Of a stretch of 64,000 nt of DNA, positions 23,704 through 36,312 are shown in pieces (position 1 is the stretch's first letter; every line of letters starts with the position of its first letter). The notes beneath the pieces are model-generated. The model saw only the letters and a program-made list of their open reading frames with translations. It was not told where the DNA came from and did not search any database. The position numbers and the translations under genes were made by a program. The stretch lies in NCBI GenBank assembly GCA_949825065.1, contig OX463850.1:64501-128500 (forward strand), written 5' to 3'. The stretch is from Odontocerum albicorne. Lineage: Eukaryota; Arthropoda; Insecta; Trichoptera; Odontoceridae.

Positions 23704-23974
23704 GCTCGACTATTTCCTTATGGCTGTCACAATGTTCGATGTATTTAATGTATTATATTATTATACTTTGCTTAAATATTTCCCTTCGGAAACACAGCGC
23801 AGAAATCCGCAGTGAGACACCATGCCGCAAGCTGGTGGAGCTCGAGTGCCGTGCGGTGCCACACCACCCACTCGGGAGGGTGAGTCGCGGGTTCCACTCC
23901 GACCTCTCGATTCCACTCCGAAAATCAATTGTTTTCTTTGACTACCGATTCTGATGTTTTATACGATTTAACTC

Positions 23975-24060
23975 ATCGGCTGCCGTGGTTTAATAGTTAT
24001 TAATGATGATAAGCAAGCAGACGCCCAAGGTTCGATTCTTAGCGGATTTGTTGAATTAAT
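23975..24060 (+). mobile_element. tRNA-like SINE head
   Basis: CGGCTGCCGTGGTTTAATAG (A-box-like) is followed about 40 bp later by AAGGTTCGATTCTTAGCGG (B-box-like). The spacing and order match the family head, though the anticodon region is not conserved. No clear 3' tail follows. Confidence 0.55.
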
Positions 24061-24529
24061 TATTAAACATTCGTATTTTCTAGATCGATATATACGAGTA
24101 GTGGATGTAAACACTGGGAAGATATTTTATTGTTCATCTAAACATCCATTAGATCAGTTTGATACCAGTATCCCATAAATTTCCTTCCGTTTTAAGAATC
24201 ATATTTAAAATCTAAACTACTTATAAAAAGTCATCATTTTCTTATCCATTTCTCTTCCCTTCTTACGGAAGTCACCTTGTAACATACTCGTATATACTCG
24301 TACAAGTACTATTTACTCGTAACCGTCTTATAAATACTGAATTATTCGTTATTAAACATATCTGGTACAAATTCGGAAAGTAGACTGAGATAATACTATA
24401 CTATATAACAGAGAGTGTAAGAGAAACACGGAAACTATTGTAGTTGTGGCCAGAGTAATAAATTATGGATAACGGTGGACAAATCGTAGTCATAAGACAC
24501 TATAGTTTGTCAAAATTTGATGAAGGAAA
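24061..24529. other. No gene recognised; footprint cluster
   Basis: Four octamers occur at 24093, 24285, 24295 and 24314, two of them only 10 bp apart. Confidence 0.5.
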
Positions 24530-25178
24530 GCTCGTGGAAATTCGAGTGCTTAAAGGACAACAGTGGATTAACAATAACAGAGATAGAAAGCGTGAAGATA
24601 CGAAGCGAAGAATACTTTGAGGAAGTGTATGCAAGTATGACCGGGGATTATAATAATGAGCCGAGATCTACCGAGTGTGACTGATCCAGCCCGGCCCGGC
24701 CCGGCCTTGCGCCTTGCATTGCTGGATGATACGAGTATGTATGGAATGCATCGCCTTAGAGGAGGTTATATCGTCTGTCAAGGATATTAAAAAGAAGCAT
24801 ATTGTATAACCCAACCCCCTGAGTATGTTACATATAGGTAAGATGGAATAAATTAATTAATGCGAGTTTTTTAAATAAATCTTGAAACCCTGGTTACACT
24901 ATGGGGAAAGGCTATCATTCTACCACTGTATAAGGGTAAGGGCTCTGAAATAAAGTGCAATCAGTACACAGCCATTAATTTAACATATTGAGTGTGGTAA
25001 GTTATGTTAAGTATGCGAGGATTTAGGTTGAGAGTGAGGGAAATAACTGGATCGACAATAGGTTATGGGATGCACAAGGTGATTGTTTGGTGCAAGATAA
25101 TATGTTTGTTACATGGGCCAGATTTTTATGTTACGGAACGTATTTAAGAAAAAGTAAGAAAAAAAATATATTAGGTGC
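24530..25178 (+). pseudogene. Non-LTR RT, N-terminal part (before the first array)
   Basis: With stops and shifts, the plus strand gives RSEEYFEEVYASMTG (linker before RT), IALEEVISSVKDIKKK, WGKAIILPLYKGKG and NQYTAINLT. Later comes EGNNWID and, after a gap, GDCLVQDNMFV. These correspond to the blocks KAVIVPLYKGKG..NYRGISLL and GRGCVDQIF of a large group of animal non-LTR RTs. I cannot assign the clade. The segment leads straight into the 62-bp array, whose first unit encodes the next RT block. An octamer lies at 24730. Confidence 0.78.
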
Positions 25179-28100
25179 GTTTGTAGACTAGTGTGCATAT
25201 TATCATGTGGGAAGAAAGAAGTTGTGTGAAGCATCGAAAGGTTTGTAGACTAGTGTGCATATTATCATGTGAGAAGAAAGAAGTTGTGTGAAGCATCGAA
25301 AGGCTTGTAGACTAGTGTGCATATTATCATGTGAGAAGAAAGAAGTTGTGTGAAGCATCGAAAGGCTTGTAGACTAGTGTGCATATTATCATGTGAGAAG
25401 AAAGAAGTTGTGTGAAGCATCGAAAGGTTTGTAGACTAGTGTGCATATTATCATGTGAGAAGAAAGAAGTTGTGTGAAGCATCGAAAGGCTTGTAGACTA
25501 GTGTGCATATTATCATGTGAGAAGAAAGAAGTTGTGTGAAGCATCGAAAGGTTTGTAGACTAGTGTGCATATTATCATGTGAGAAGAAAGAAGTTGTGTG
25601 AAGCATCGAAAGGTTTGTAGACTAGTGTGCATATTATCATGTGGGAAGAAAGAAGTTGTGTGAAGCATCGAAATGCTTGTAGACTAGTGTGCATATTATC
25701 ATGTGAGAAGAAAGAAGTTGTGTGAAGCATCGAAAGGTTTGTAGACTAGTGTGCATATTATCATGTGAGAAGAAAGAAGTTGTGTGAAGCATCGAAAGGC
25801 TTGTAGACTAGTGTGCATATTATCATGTGAGAAGAAAGAAGTTGTGTGAAGCATCGAAAGGTTTGTAGACTAGTGTGCATATTATCATGTGAGAAGAAAG
25901 AAGTTGTGTGAAGCATCGAAAGGTTTGTAGACTAGTGTGCATATTATCATGTGGGAAGAAAGAAGTTGTGTGAAGCATCGAAAAGCTTGTAGACTAGTGT
26001 GCATATTATCATGTGAGAAGAAAGAAGTTGTGTGAAGCATCGAAAGGTTTGTAGACTAGTGTGCATATTATCATGTGGGAAGAAAGAAGTTGTGTGAAGC
26101 ATCGAAAGGTTTGTAGACTAGTGTGCATATTATCATGTGAGAAGAAAGAAGTTGTGTGAAGCATCGAAAGGTTTGTAGACTAGTGTGCATATTATCATGT
26201 GAGAAGAAAGAAGTTGTGTGAAGCATCGAAAGGTTTGTAGACTAGTGTGCATATTATCATGTGAGAAGAAAGAAGTTGTGTGAAGCATCGAAAGGCTTGT
26301 AGACTAGTGTGCATATTATCATGTGAGAAGAAAGAAGTTGTCTGAAGCATCGAAAGGTTTGTAGACTAGTGTGCATATTATCATGTGAGAAGAAAGAAGT
26401 TGTGTGAAGCATCGAAAGGTTTGTAGACTAGTGTGCATATTATCATGTGAGAAGAAAGAAGTTGTGTGAAGCATCGAAAGGTTTGTAGACTAGTGTGCAT
26501 ATTATCATGTGAGAAGAAAGAAGTTGTGTGAAGCATCGAAAGGCTTGTAGACTAGTGTGCATATTATCATGTGAGAAGAAAGAAGTTGTCTGAAGCATCG
26601 AAAGGTTTGTAGACTAGTGTGCATATTATCATGTGAGAAGAAAGAAGTTGTGTGAAGCATCGAAAGGTTTGTAGACTAGTGTGCATATTATCATGTGAGA
26701 AGAAAGAAGTTGTGTGAAGCATCGAAAGGTTTGTAGACTAGTGTGCATATTATCATGTGAGAAGAAAGAAGTTGTGTGAAGCATCGAAAGGTTTGTAGAC
26801 TAGTGTGCATATTATCATGTGGGAAGAAAGAAGTTGTGTGAAGCATCGAAAGGTTTGTAGACTAGTGTGCATATTATCATGTGGGAAGAAAGAAGTTGTG
26901 TGAAGCATCGAAAGGCTTGTAGACTAGTGTGCATATTATCATGTGAGAAGAAAGAAGTTGTCTGAAGCATCGAAAGGTTTGTAGACTAGTGTGCATATTA
27001 TCATGTGAGAAGAAAGAAGTTGTGTGAAGCATCGAAAGGTTTGTAGACTAGTGTGCATATTATCATGTGAGAAGAAAGAAGTTGTGTGAAGCATCGAAAG
27101 GTTTGTAGACTAGTGTGCATATTATCATGTGAGAAGAAAGAAGTTGTGTGAAGCATCGAAAGGTTTGTAGACTAGTGTGCATATTATCATGTGAGAAGAA
27201 AGAAGTTGTGTGAAGCATCGAAAGGTTTGTAGACTAGTGTGCATATTATCATGTGGGAAGAAAGAAGTTGTGTGAAGCATCGAAATGCTTGTAGACTAGT
27301 GTGCATATTATCATGTGAGAAGAAAGAAGTTGTGTGAAGCATCGAAAGGTTTGTAGACTAGTGTGCATATTATCATGTGAGAAGAAAGAAGTTGTGTGAA
27401 GCATCGAAAGGCTTGTAGACCAGTGTGCATATTATCATGTGAGAAGAAAGAAGTTGTGTGAAGCATCGAAAGGTTTGTAGACTAGTGTGCATATTATCAT
27501 GTGAGAAGAAAGAAGTTGTGTGAAGCATCGAAAGGTTTGTAGACTAGTGTGCATATTATCATGTGGGAAGAAAGAAGTTGTGTGAAGCATCGAAAAGCTT
27601 GTAGACTAGTGTGCATATTATCATATGAGAAGAAAGAAGTTGTGTGAAGCATCGAAAGGTTTGTAGACTAGTGTGCATATTATCATGTGGGAAGAAAGAA
27701 GTTGTGTGAAGCATCGAAAGGTTTGTAGACTAGTGTGCATATTATCATGTGAGAAGAAAGAAGTTGTGTGAAGCATCGAAAGGTTTGTAGACTAGTGTGC
27801 ATATTATCATGTGAGAAGAAAGAAGTTGTGTGAAGCATCGAAAGGTTTGTAGACTAGTGTGCATATTATCATGTGAGAAGAAAGAAGTTGTGTGAAGCAT
27901 CGAAAGGCTTGTAGACTAGTGTGCATATTATCATGTGAGAAGAAAGAAGTTGTCTGAAGCATCGAAAGGTTTGTAGACTAGTGTGCATATTATCATGTGA
28001 GAAGAAAGAAGTTGTGTGAAGCATCGAAAGGTTTGTAGACTAGTGTGCATATTATCATGTGAGAAGAAAGAAGTTGTGTGAAGCATCGAAAGGTTTGTAG

Positions 28101-30510
28101 ACTAGTGTGCATATTATCATGTGAGAAGAAAGAAGTTGTGTGAAGCATCGAAAGGTTTGTAGACTAGTGTGCATATTATCATGTGAGAAGAAAGAAGTTG
28201 TGTGAAGCATCGAAAGGCTTGTAGACTAGTGTGCATATTATCATGTGAGAAGAAAGAAGTTGTCTGAAGCATCGAAAGGTTTGTAGACTAGTGTGCATAT
28301 TATCATGTGAGAAGAAAGAAGTTGTGTGAAGCATCGAAAGGTTTGTAGACTAGTGTGCATATTATCATGTGAGAAGAAAGAAGTTGTGTGAAGCATCGAA
28401 AGGTTTGTAGACTAGTGTGCATATTATCATGTGAGAAGAAAGAAGTTGTGTGAAGCATCGAAAGGTTTGTAGACTAGTGTGCATATTATCATGTGGGAAG
28501 AAAGAAGTTGTGTGAAGCATCGAAAGGCTTGTAGACTAGTGTGCATATTATCATGTGAGAAGAAAGAAGTTGTGTGAAGCATCGAAAGGTTTGTAGACTA
28601 GTGTGCATATTATCATGTGAGAAGAAAGAAGTTGTGTGAAGCATCGAAAGGTTTGTAGACTAGTGTGCATATTATCATGTGAGAAGAAAGAAGTTGTGTG
28701 AAGCATCGAAAGGTTTGTAGACTAGTGTGCATATTATCATGTGAGAAGAAAGAAGTTGTGTGAAGCATCGAAAGGTTTGTAGACTAGTGTGCATATTATC
28801 ATGTGAGAAGAAAGAAGTTGTGTGAAGCATCGAAAGGCTTGTAGACTAGTGTGCATATTATCATGTGGGAAGAAAGAAGTTGTGTGAAGCATCGAAAGGC
28901 TTGTAGACTAGTGTGCATATTATCATGTGAGAAGAAAGAAGTTGTGTGAAGCATCGAAAGGTTTGTAGACTAGTGTGCATATTATCATGTGAGAAGAAAG
29001 AAGTTGTGTGAAGCATCGAAAGGTTTGTAGACTAGTGTGCATATTATCATGTGAGAAGAAAGAAGTTGTGTGAAGCATCGAAAGGTTTGTAGACTTGTGT
29101 GCATATTATCATGTGGGAAGAAAGAAGTTGTGTGAAGCATCGAAAGGCTTGTAGACTAGTGTGCATATTATCATGTGAGAAGAAAGAAGTTGTGTGAAGC
29201 ATCGAAAGGTTTGTAGACTAGTGTGCATATTATCATGTGAGAAGAAAGAAGTTGTGTGAAGCATCGAAAGGTTTGTAGACTAGTGTGCATATTATCATGT
29301 GAGAAGAAAGAAGTTGTGTGAAGCATCGAAAGGTTTGTAGACTAGTGTGCATATTATCATGTGGGAAGAAAGAAGTTGTGTGAAGCATTGAAAGGTTTGT
29401 AGACTAGTGTGCATATTATCATGTGAGAAGAAAGAAGTTGTGTGAAGCATCGAAAGGCTTGTAGACTAGTGTGCATATTATCATGTGAGAAGAAAGAAGT
29501 TGTGTGAAGCATCGAAAGGTTTGTAGACTAGTGTGCATATTATCATGTGAGAAGAAAGAAGTTGTGTGAAGCATCGAAAGGCTTGTAGACTAGTGTGCAT
29601 ATTATCATGTGAGAAGAAAGAAGTTGTGTGAAGCATCGAAATGTTTGTAGACTAGTGTGCATATTATCATGTGGGAAGAAAGAAGTTGTGTGAAGCATCG
29701 AAAGGTTTGTAGACTAGTGTGCATATTATCATGTGAGAAGAAAGAAGTTGTGTGAAGCATCGAAAGGCTTGTAGACTAGTGTGCATATTATCATGTGAGA
29801 AGAAAGAAGTTGTGTGAAGCATCGAAAGGTTTGTAGACTAGTGTGCATATTATCATGTGAGAAGAAAGAAGTTGTGTGAAGCATCGAAAGGCTTGTAGAC
29901 TAGTGTGCATATTATCATGTGAGAAGAAAGAAGTTGTGTGAAGCATCGAAAGGTTTGTAGACTAGTGTGCATATTATCATGTGGGAAGAAAGAAGTTGTG
30001 TGAAGCATCGAAAGGTTTGTAGACTAGTGTGCATATTATCATGTGAGAAGAAAGAAGTTGTGTGAAGCATCGAAAGGTTTGTAGACTAGTGTGCATATTA
30101 TCATGTGGGAAGAAAGAAGTTGTGTGAAGCATCGAAAGGTTTGTAGACTAGTGTGCATATTATCATGTGGGAAGAAAGAAGTTGTGTGAAGCATCGAAAG
30201 GTTTGTAGACTAGTGTGCATATTATCATGTGGGAAGAAAGAAGTTGTGTGAAGCATTGAAAGGTTTGTAGACTAGTGTGCATATTATCATGTGAGAAGAA
30301 AGAAGTTGTGTGAAGCATCGAAAGGTTTGTAGACTAGTGTGCATATTATCATGTGGGAAGAAAGAAGTTGTGTGAAGCATCGAAAGGTTTGTAGACTAGT
30401 GTGCATATTATCATGTGAGAAGAAAGAAGTTGTGTGAAGCATCGAAAGGCTTGTAGACTAGTGTGCATATTATCATGTGAGAAGAAAGAAATTGTGAGAA
30501 GCATCGAAAG
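25179..30510 (+). repeat. 62-bp satellite array, 86 units, derived from the RT catalytic-Asp block
   Basis: Units of exactly 62 bp run head to tail from 25179 to 30510 (5332 = 86 x 62). Read in the frame of the upstream RT, the first unit gives GAFVD*C then AYYHVGRKKLCEASK. This aligns with the RT motif that holds the first catalytic Asp (AFVDLEKAYD..DRKKLWEALK). The array therefore grew from within the retrotransposon. Variants include GTGAG/GTGGG and GTTGTCTG. AAATGCTTG (25671, 27283) and AAAAGCTTG (25981, 27593) show a 1612-bp (26-unit) higher-order copy. 62 is not a multiple of three and the first unit holds a stop, so it is non-coding. Confidence 0.93.
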
Positions 30511-31369
30511 ATTTTTGTGTTAATGATAAATTGATTGTCCAAGTGATGGATAGCTTGTTCGGAGTTTCGGTCCGATGGTAGGACACCTTACTCCTTCATC
30601 GGATAAGTTCTGACTGTTAAGATATTTATTGGAAATTGGCAGGATCTTTTTGGGAATCGGGAAAGGATAGGTTTGTGGTAATTGTTTTGATTTTATGAAT
30701 GATTATGAGAAATTATAAACGATTAAATACATATATAAATATGATGATATATACATAATATTAAATACAAATATACATAAATTTGTGTCGTCACACACTG
30801 TTTTATATTGAATGGGTGAAAAAAAAATGAATTGTGAATAAATTATAAGAATGAATATAGTATATGTAGATAAGTAAATGAGTGGGGAAATGTGTGTGAC
30901 TTTTATCGAGGATTTCAGTTTAAAATGATTAACGACTTAAAAATGATATACTTAAAAGACGATGGATAAACACAAACGAAAAGGATGCTTGTGCTTGTGA
31001 ACTTTAATATATTGATGATATTGTTATGTTCGCTAAAATTGAAGGTGATTTTAGAGAAATGACGAATGAGTTGTATGAGAGATGCCTGGTAAAAGGTTTG
31101 AAAATAAATGTAAATAAATCAAAGGTTACGGTCATAAAAAGAGGTACGGTAAAAAGAGTACACAATGTATGAGTTAACTAAGAGAAAATGAGAACAGGTT
31201 GATGAGTTCTGTTAGCTGTGCGGTACATACGAGTACGAGTATATTGACTTGTTATGGGCGAGTTGAAAGTGACACTGAAAGAAGGGCAACGGCAACGGTA
31301 GGGGACAAAATAAATGGAGCACTTAATGTAATAAACAACAGCCACGCAGTATTGAAAGGAGCAAAAAAT
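30511..31369 (+). pseudogene. Non-LTR RT, middle part (between the arrays)
   Basis: Directly after the array, VNDKLIVQVMDSLFGVSVRW matches the block that follows the first catalytic motif. About 240 bp near 30610-30850 shows no RT similarity. Then YIDDIVMFAKIEGDFREMTNELYER (shown in two parts: YIDDIVMFAK at 31008-31037 and the following EGDFREMTNELYER) and GLKINVNKSKVTV supply the catalytic Asp pair and the next motif. GRVESDTERR and NGALNVINNSHAVLKGAKND follow. Two overlapping footprint octamers (31228, 31234) sit between the EQVDEF and GRVESD blocks. Several stops and shifts make it inactive. Confidence 0.82.
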
Positions 31370-33367
31370 GACTATACGATAGTGTACTGTACTGGTACTG
31401 GTACCCTATTATCCTTAACGTACGGTAGTTAAACTGACTATATACGATAGTGTACTGTACTGGTACTGGTACCCTATTACCCTTAACGTACGGAAGTTTA
31501 ACTGACTATATACGATAGTGTACTGTACTAGTACCCTATTATCCTTAACGTACGGCAGTTAAACTGACTATATACGATAGTGTACTGTACTGGTACTGGT
31601 ACCCTATTATCCTTAACATACGGCAGTTAAACTGACTATATACGATAGTGTACTGTACTGGTACTGATACCCTATTATCCTTAACGTACGGTAGTTAAAC
31701 TGACTATATACGATAGTGTACTGTACTGGTACTGGTACCCTATTACCCTTAACGTACGGAAGTTTAACTGACTATATACGATAGTGTACTGTACTAGTAC
31801 CCTATTATCCTTAACGTACGGCAGTTAAACTGACTATATACGATAGTGTACTGTACTGGTACTGGTATCCTATTATCCTTAACATACGGCAGTTAAACTG
31901 ACTATATACGATAGTGTACTGTACTGGTACTGGTACCCTATTATCCTTAACGTACGGTAGTTAAACTGACTATATACGATAGTGTACTGTACTGGTACTG
32001 GTACCCTATTATCCTTAACGTACGGCAGTTAAACTGACTATACGATAGTGTACTGTACTGGTAATGGTACCCTATTATCCTTAACGTACGGCAGTTAAAC
32101 TGACTATATACTACGAGTGTACTGTACTGGTACTAGTACCCTATTATCCTTAACGTACGGATGTTAAACTGACTATATACGATAGTGTGCTGTACTGGTA
32201 CCCTATTATCCTTAACGTACGGAAGTTAAACTGACTATATGCGATAGTGTACTGTACTGGTACTGATACCCTATTATCCTTAACGTACGGCAGTTAAACT
32301 GACTATACGATAGTGTACTGTACTGGTACTGGTACCCTATTATCATTAACGTACGGCAGTTAAACTGACTATATACTACTAGTGTACTGTACTGGTACTG
32401 GTACCCTATTATCCTTAACGTACGGATGTTAAACTGACTATATACGATAGTGTGCTGTACTGGTACCCTATTATCCTTAACGTACGGAAGTTAAACTGAC
32501 TATATGCGATAGTGTACTGTACTGGTACTGGTACCCTATTATCCTTAACGTACGGATGTTAAACTGACTATATACGATAGTGTGCTGTACTGGTACCCTA
32601 TTATCCTTAACGTACGGAAGTTAAACTGACTATATGCGATAGTGTACTGTACTGGTACTGGTACCCTATTATCCTTAACGTACGGCAGTTAAACTGACTA
32701 TACGATAGTGTACTGTACTGGTACTGGTACCCTATTATCCTTAACGTACGGCAGTTAAACTGACTATATACGATAGTGTACTGTACTGGTACTGGTACCC
32801 TATTATCCTTAACATACGGCAGTTAAACTGACTATATACGATAGTGTACTGTACTGGTACTGGTACCCTATTATCCTTAACGTACGGAAGTTTAACTGAC
32901 TATATGCGATAGTGTACTGTACTGGTACTGGTACCCTATTATCCTTAACGTACGGCAGTTAAACTGACTATACGATAGTGTACTGTACTGGTACTGGTAC
33001 CTTATTATCCTTAACGTACGGCAGTTAAACTGACTATATGCGATAGTGTACTGTACTGGTACTGGTACCCTATTATCCTTAACGTACGGCAGTTAAACTG
33101 ACTATACGATAGTGTACTGTACTGGTACTGGTACCTTATTATCCTTAACGTACGGCAGTTAAACTGACTATATGCGATAGTGTACTGTACTGGTACTGGT
33201 ACCCTATTATCCTTAACGTACGGCAGTTAAACTGACTATACGATAGTGTACTGTACTGGTACTGGTACCTTATTATCCTTAACGTACGGCAGTTAAACTG
33301 ACTATATGCGATAGTGTACTGTACTGGTACTGGTACCCTATTATCCTTAACGTACGGATGTTAAACT
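31370..33367 (+). repeat. 56-68-bp tandem array, about 30 units, derived from the RT thumb region
   Basis: Units run from GACTATATACGATAGTGTAC to ACGTACGGCAGTTAAACT, mostly 66-68 bp, with 6-bp (GGTACT) and 2-bp deletions giving shorter forms. The first unit is read in phase with the RT remnant as DYTIVYCTGTGTLLSLTYGS. This aligns with the conserved LAVYN.VLVPTLLYGSETW block directly after GAK. Sub-blocks such as the GTGTGCTGTACTGGTACCC variant recur together at about 32186, 32450 and 32580. Confidence 0.9.
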
Positions 33368-33560
33368 TGGATTTAACAGAAGAAGGACAAAATTAAGAGT
33401 ACTGTTTTGGAAATGCGTGCATTAAAGAAATATGGAATGTCAAAAGTTGGCTGGATAAAGTGGATCAGGTTTTGAATTAATGTAAAGTGAGAATGTATGA
33501 ATGTGGAGGAGACGAAAGTTGTGTACTTGGATTGAAAAGTTTGGACATCTATTCTCACTT
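33368..33560 (+). pseudogene. Non-LTR RT, C-terminal part (after the second array)
   Basis: In one frame, DKIKSTVLEMRALKKYGMSK and VGWIKWI follow the array. This aligns with the block (SRI.AVEMRALRR..GVSR.DR) that comes immediately after YGSETW in this RT group. The order of blocks is thus kept across both arrays. Decay hides the end of the element. Confidence 0.7.
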
Positions 33561-33759
33561 CCTATCCCGCAAGAGGAATGGCGTTTGACTTACCATTTTC
33601 CAATGTTCATTTTAAAAGTTATCGTCAATCTTGTAGCTATAGAATACGTATTTACGGTGTTTTTGATATAATAAAAAAATACTTATGAATTTTCATCGTA
33701 TTTAAATCAATGTGTTTGACCTTTCTTTTCTAAATATGATTTATTTATAAATATAATTT

Positions 33760-34079
33760 GATGTCTAGGTGCAGGTGTAGGTGTAGGTGTGCCAGGGTGA
33801 GTGAGAGAGTCGGCTACGATGCAGTGACGAGGCACGATGTAGCCAGGCTGCAGCCAGGGCCCGAGATAGCGTCAGCCACTGGCCGGGACCACTGTACGAG
33901 TACACATAAGATAGGAGTGTATCATCACCGATCAGACCAGTCGAGCGCCGCAGACCGCGCTACGAGTATGCGGACTGGATAGAAAAGCTTCTCACGTTCC
34001 GAGTCAAGTGGAAGTGTCGAGTAATCGATCATTGATCAGTGATTAATAAAAAGAAGAATATTGCCCGAACTGCAAAATG
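33760..34079 (+). other. Candidate first exon: CpG-rich leader ending ATG | GTGAGT
   Basis: Positions 33760-33980 are GC- and CpG-rich. The stretch ends CTGCAAAATG, then GTGAGT. The ATG at 34077-34079 has the insect start context CAAAATGG, and the donor at 34080 is a near-perfect splice donor. Genes whose first coding exon holds only the start codon are common in insects. No downstream exon is identified: the following 900 bp are AT-rich, and tandem arrays fill much of what follows. The 74-codon ORF at 33758-33982 is probably not used. Two footprint octamers (33895, 33961) lie in the leader. Confidence 0.5.
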
Positions 34080-34085
34080 GTGAGT

Positions 34086-35029
34086 GACATTTTCTGTTTT
34101 CTCGGATTAGTTAAAAATCATTTTATTTTTCCTTAACTCATAATTATAAGATAAAAATTATTCGAAACTGAAAAGACTGGAAACTGACAGTTGTAGAATT
34201 CGTAATGGAAGTTTCATTTACAATATTTATTTAACACTTTGTTGTGTAGTGTACCTACCATATGGCTATGTTGCCAAGAGCAAATCTCTTCCGGCCGATC
34301 CGATTGTTTTACAAAGTAGATTTCGGTCGAAAGGGAAGGGTTTGCATGTATAATATTACCGATGAGATAAAAACTAGACAATGCTAGAGTAACAAAAAAT
34401 TCAATATTTCAAAAAACAAATATAAATAACAAGGTCGTCGGTCGCTAAGAGAAAGAAATGGCGATGACGGAAAACGGATGATAAAAACGAATAAAAAGGG
34501 GCCAAGTGAGAAAAGACGCTTAATGATCGTATAATGTGCTTTTTGAAGACTTGGTTTATGTGCAACACTGGACGAAGGGGAAAAAAACTATACACTTGAA
34601 CTTTTTAAGACATGTTAATGAATCCTCGCTCTATCCGCGAGTTTATTTATTCCATCGAAATGAAATCATAATAAGTAGATTTTCGCACTACTTTCCATTA
34701 GTTCTAAATGACTTTATACGGTATAAAGCCGTGTTTAATTGACTTAAAATATGGCCGACATTTCAAAAGGTTAAAATATTCACATTGCAGTATGAAGAAA
34801 ATGTTACAATTTCGGTCAAGTTTACTTTGGATTGAGTAGGAAATGGTGGCTGCAATGTGCAATGCCTCCGACAAGTTGGCTATCTTTTTATCTACGAGTA
34901 AATTTAGATGGCGATGGCTTCGAGAATCGTTCAGATTGATTTGAGTTAATTTTAATCAGGCTTTTTTTGAATTTATGATTTCCGTTGTTAGTAAGATTTT
35001 CGACTTCCACTTTTTTCATGTTCGATTCT
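34086..35029. other. No gene recognised; possible intron
   Basis: AT-rich, with short ORFs. If the exon ending at 34079 is real, this is the start of its intron. An octamer lies at 34893. Confidence 0.45.
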
Positions 35030-35405
35030 TGAGAGTAAAAGGTTTTATCTGGTAATAATACTCGCTCATACCATACCAAGTACCTACCTACAAGCACGCG
35101 TATGTTATTGCGTCTTCACGTGTGATATTGTTGGTAATACGTGCAATTACGTATGTTATTGCGTCTTCACGTGTGATATTGTTGGTAATACGTGCAATTA
35201 CGTATGCTATTGCGTCTTCACGTGTGATATTGTTGGTAATACGTGCAATTACGTATGCTATTGCGTCTTCACGTGTGATATTGTTGAGAGTAAAAGGTTT
35301 TATCTGGTAATAATACTCGCTCATACCATACCAAGTACCTACCTACAAGTACGCGTATGTTATTGCGTCTTCACGTGTGATATTGTTGGTAATACGTGCA
35401 ATTAC
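35030..35405. repeat. 51-bp tandem repeat inside a 255-bp duplication
   Basis: A 51-bp unit containing TTCACGTGTGATATTGTTGG is repeated nearly four times at about 35099-35285. The upstream lead-in, GAGAGTAAAAGGTTTTATCT onward, is present at 35031 and again at 35286. The whole block of about 255 bp is therefore duplicated, the second copy ending after one unit. Every unit has a CACGTG E-box. Confidence 0.9.
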
Positions 35406-35429
35406 GAACCGCCAGTTATGTGACTATCC

Positions 35430-35525
35430 CAGTGACTCTAAACCTTGGGTCCAAAAACAATGTTGTTTCTCGGCTACGCTCTTCAATATGTCCGAATAGC
35501 CAATTCGGATATGTTGAAGAGCATT
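35430..35525 (+). repeat. Dispersed repeat with terminal hairpin
   Basis: GGGTCCAAAAACAATGTTGT then TTCTCGGCTACGCTC matches part of the inverted-repeat arm at 19490-19530, but without the CGAGTA insert. The end is a near-perfect hairpin: 35478-35497 pairs with 35503-35522 (18 of 20) around a 5-nt loop. The arm copy keeps a decayed form of the hairpin at about 19525-19570. Confidence 0.65.
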
Positions 35526-36312
35526 ATACCAAAAAATAATTGAAAATTACATTTTAATACTCTTTTATCTCAACATAAGATAACATATAATTCCAGAAAA
35601 AAAATTCCTGATACAGTTTTGCAGTTTTGTTTTATTTCATTAATTCAATAAAACTAAAGAACTTATATTCTTTTTATCATAAACTTAAACAAAGAACAAG
35701 GAATTCATACAAATAATTTAATATCCACATTCGATTTTTCCCCGTCAAAAAGATTCCGTCTCTGGTGTCGGTCAAAGCCTAAAGTACGATTTAAGATATT
35801 TCAAAATAAAATGAATTAAAACTTCAATGTCTCGAATGAACCGAGAAAACAGTCGAGTGACTCTCACTCCACAAGTTGAGAATCAATAATTCAATCATTA
35901 ACAAAATCTTATCTAATTCAATCATTCAATTCAAAAATTTATCTGACAAAATGCTAATCCAAGTTTTAATGTCGCTCCAGATATTTCTCGAAATGAAACA
36001 AAACAAAAAGTCTCCCGAAGGTTTTAATATTCATTCCCGAATATTACTTTTAAAGGTGAGTTTTCAGAAACTCAGGACGGGATCAATTCAATTCTGAATA
36101 AATTTCCTCGCAAATTATTGTCTTCGTAAAACTTTTTATAGAACTAAAAATGTATTTAGGGGCTGCCGATTCTCCGAGTCTTCGACAATGTTTTTTTTTT
36201 TCAAAATGTATTCATAAATTTAACGAAAACATCGTCGCGTCAGTATTATTATCATCAAACTTTTTGACTTGTTTGTCATTTTACTATGTTACGAGTATTC
36301 ATATTTTTCGAA
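35526..36312. other. No gene recognised
   Basis: AT-rich. An octamer lies at 36290. Confidence 0.5.

Noticed and set aside
25179..30510. CRISPR-like array
   Set aside because: The repeats are head to tail with no variable spacers and lie in a eukaryotic LINE remnant. It is a satellite.
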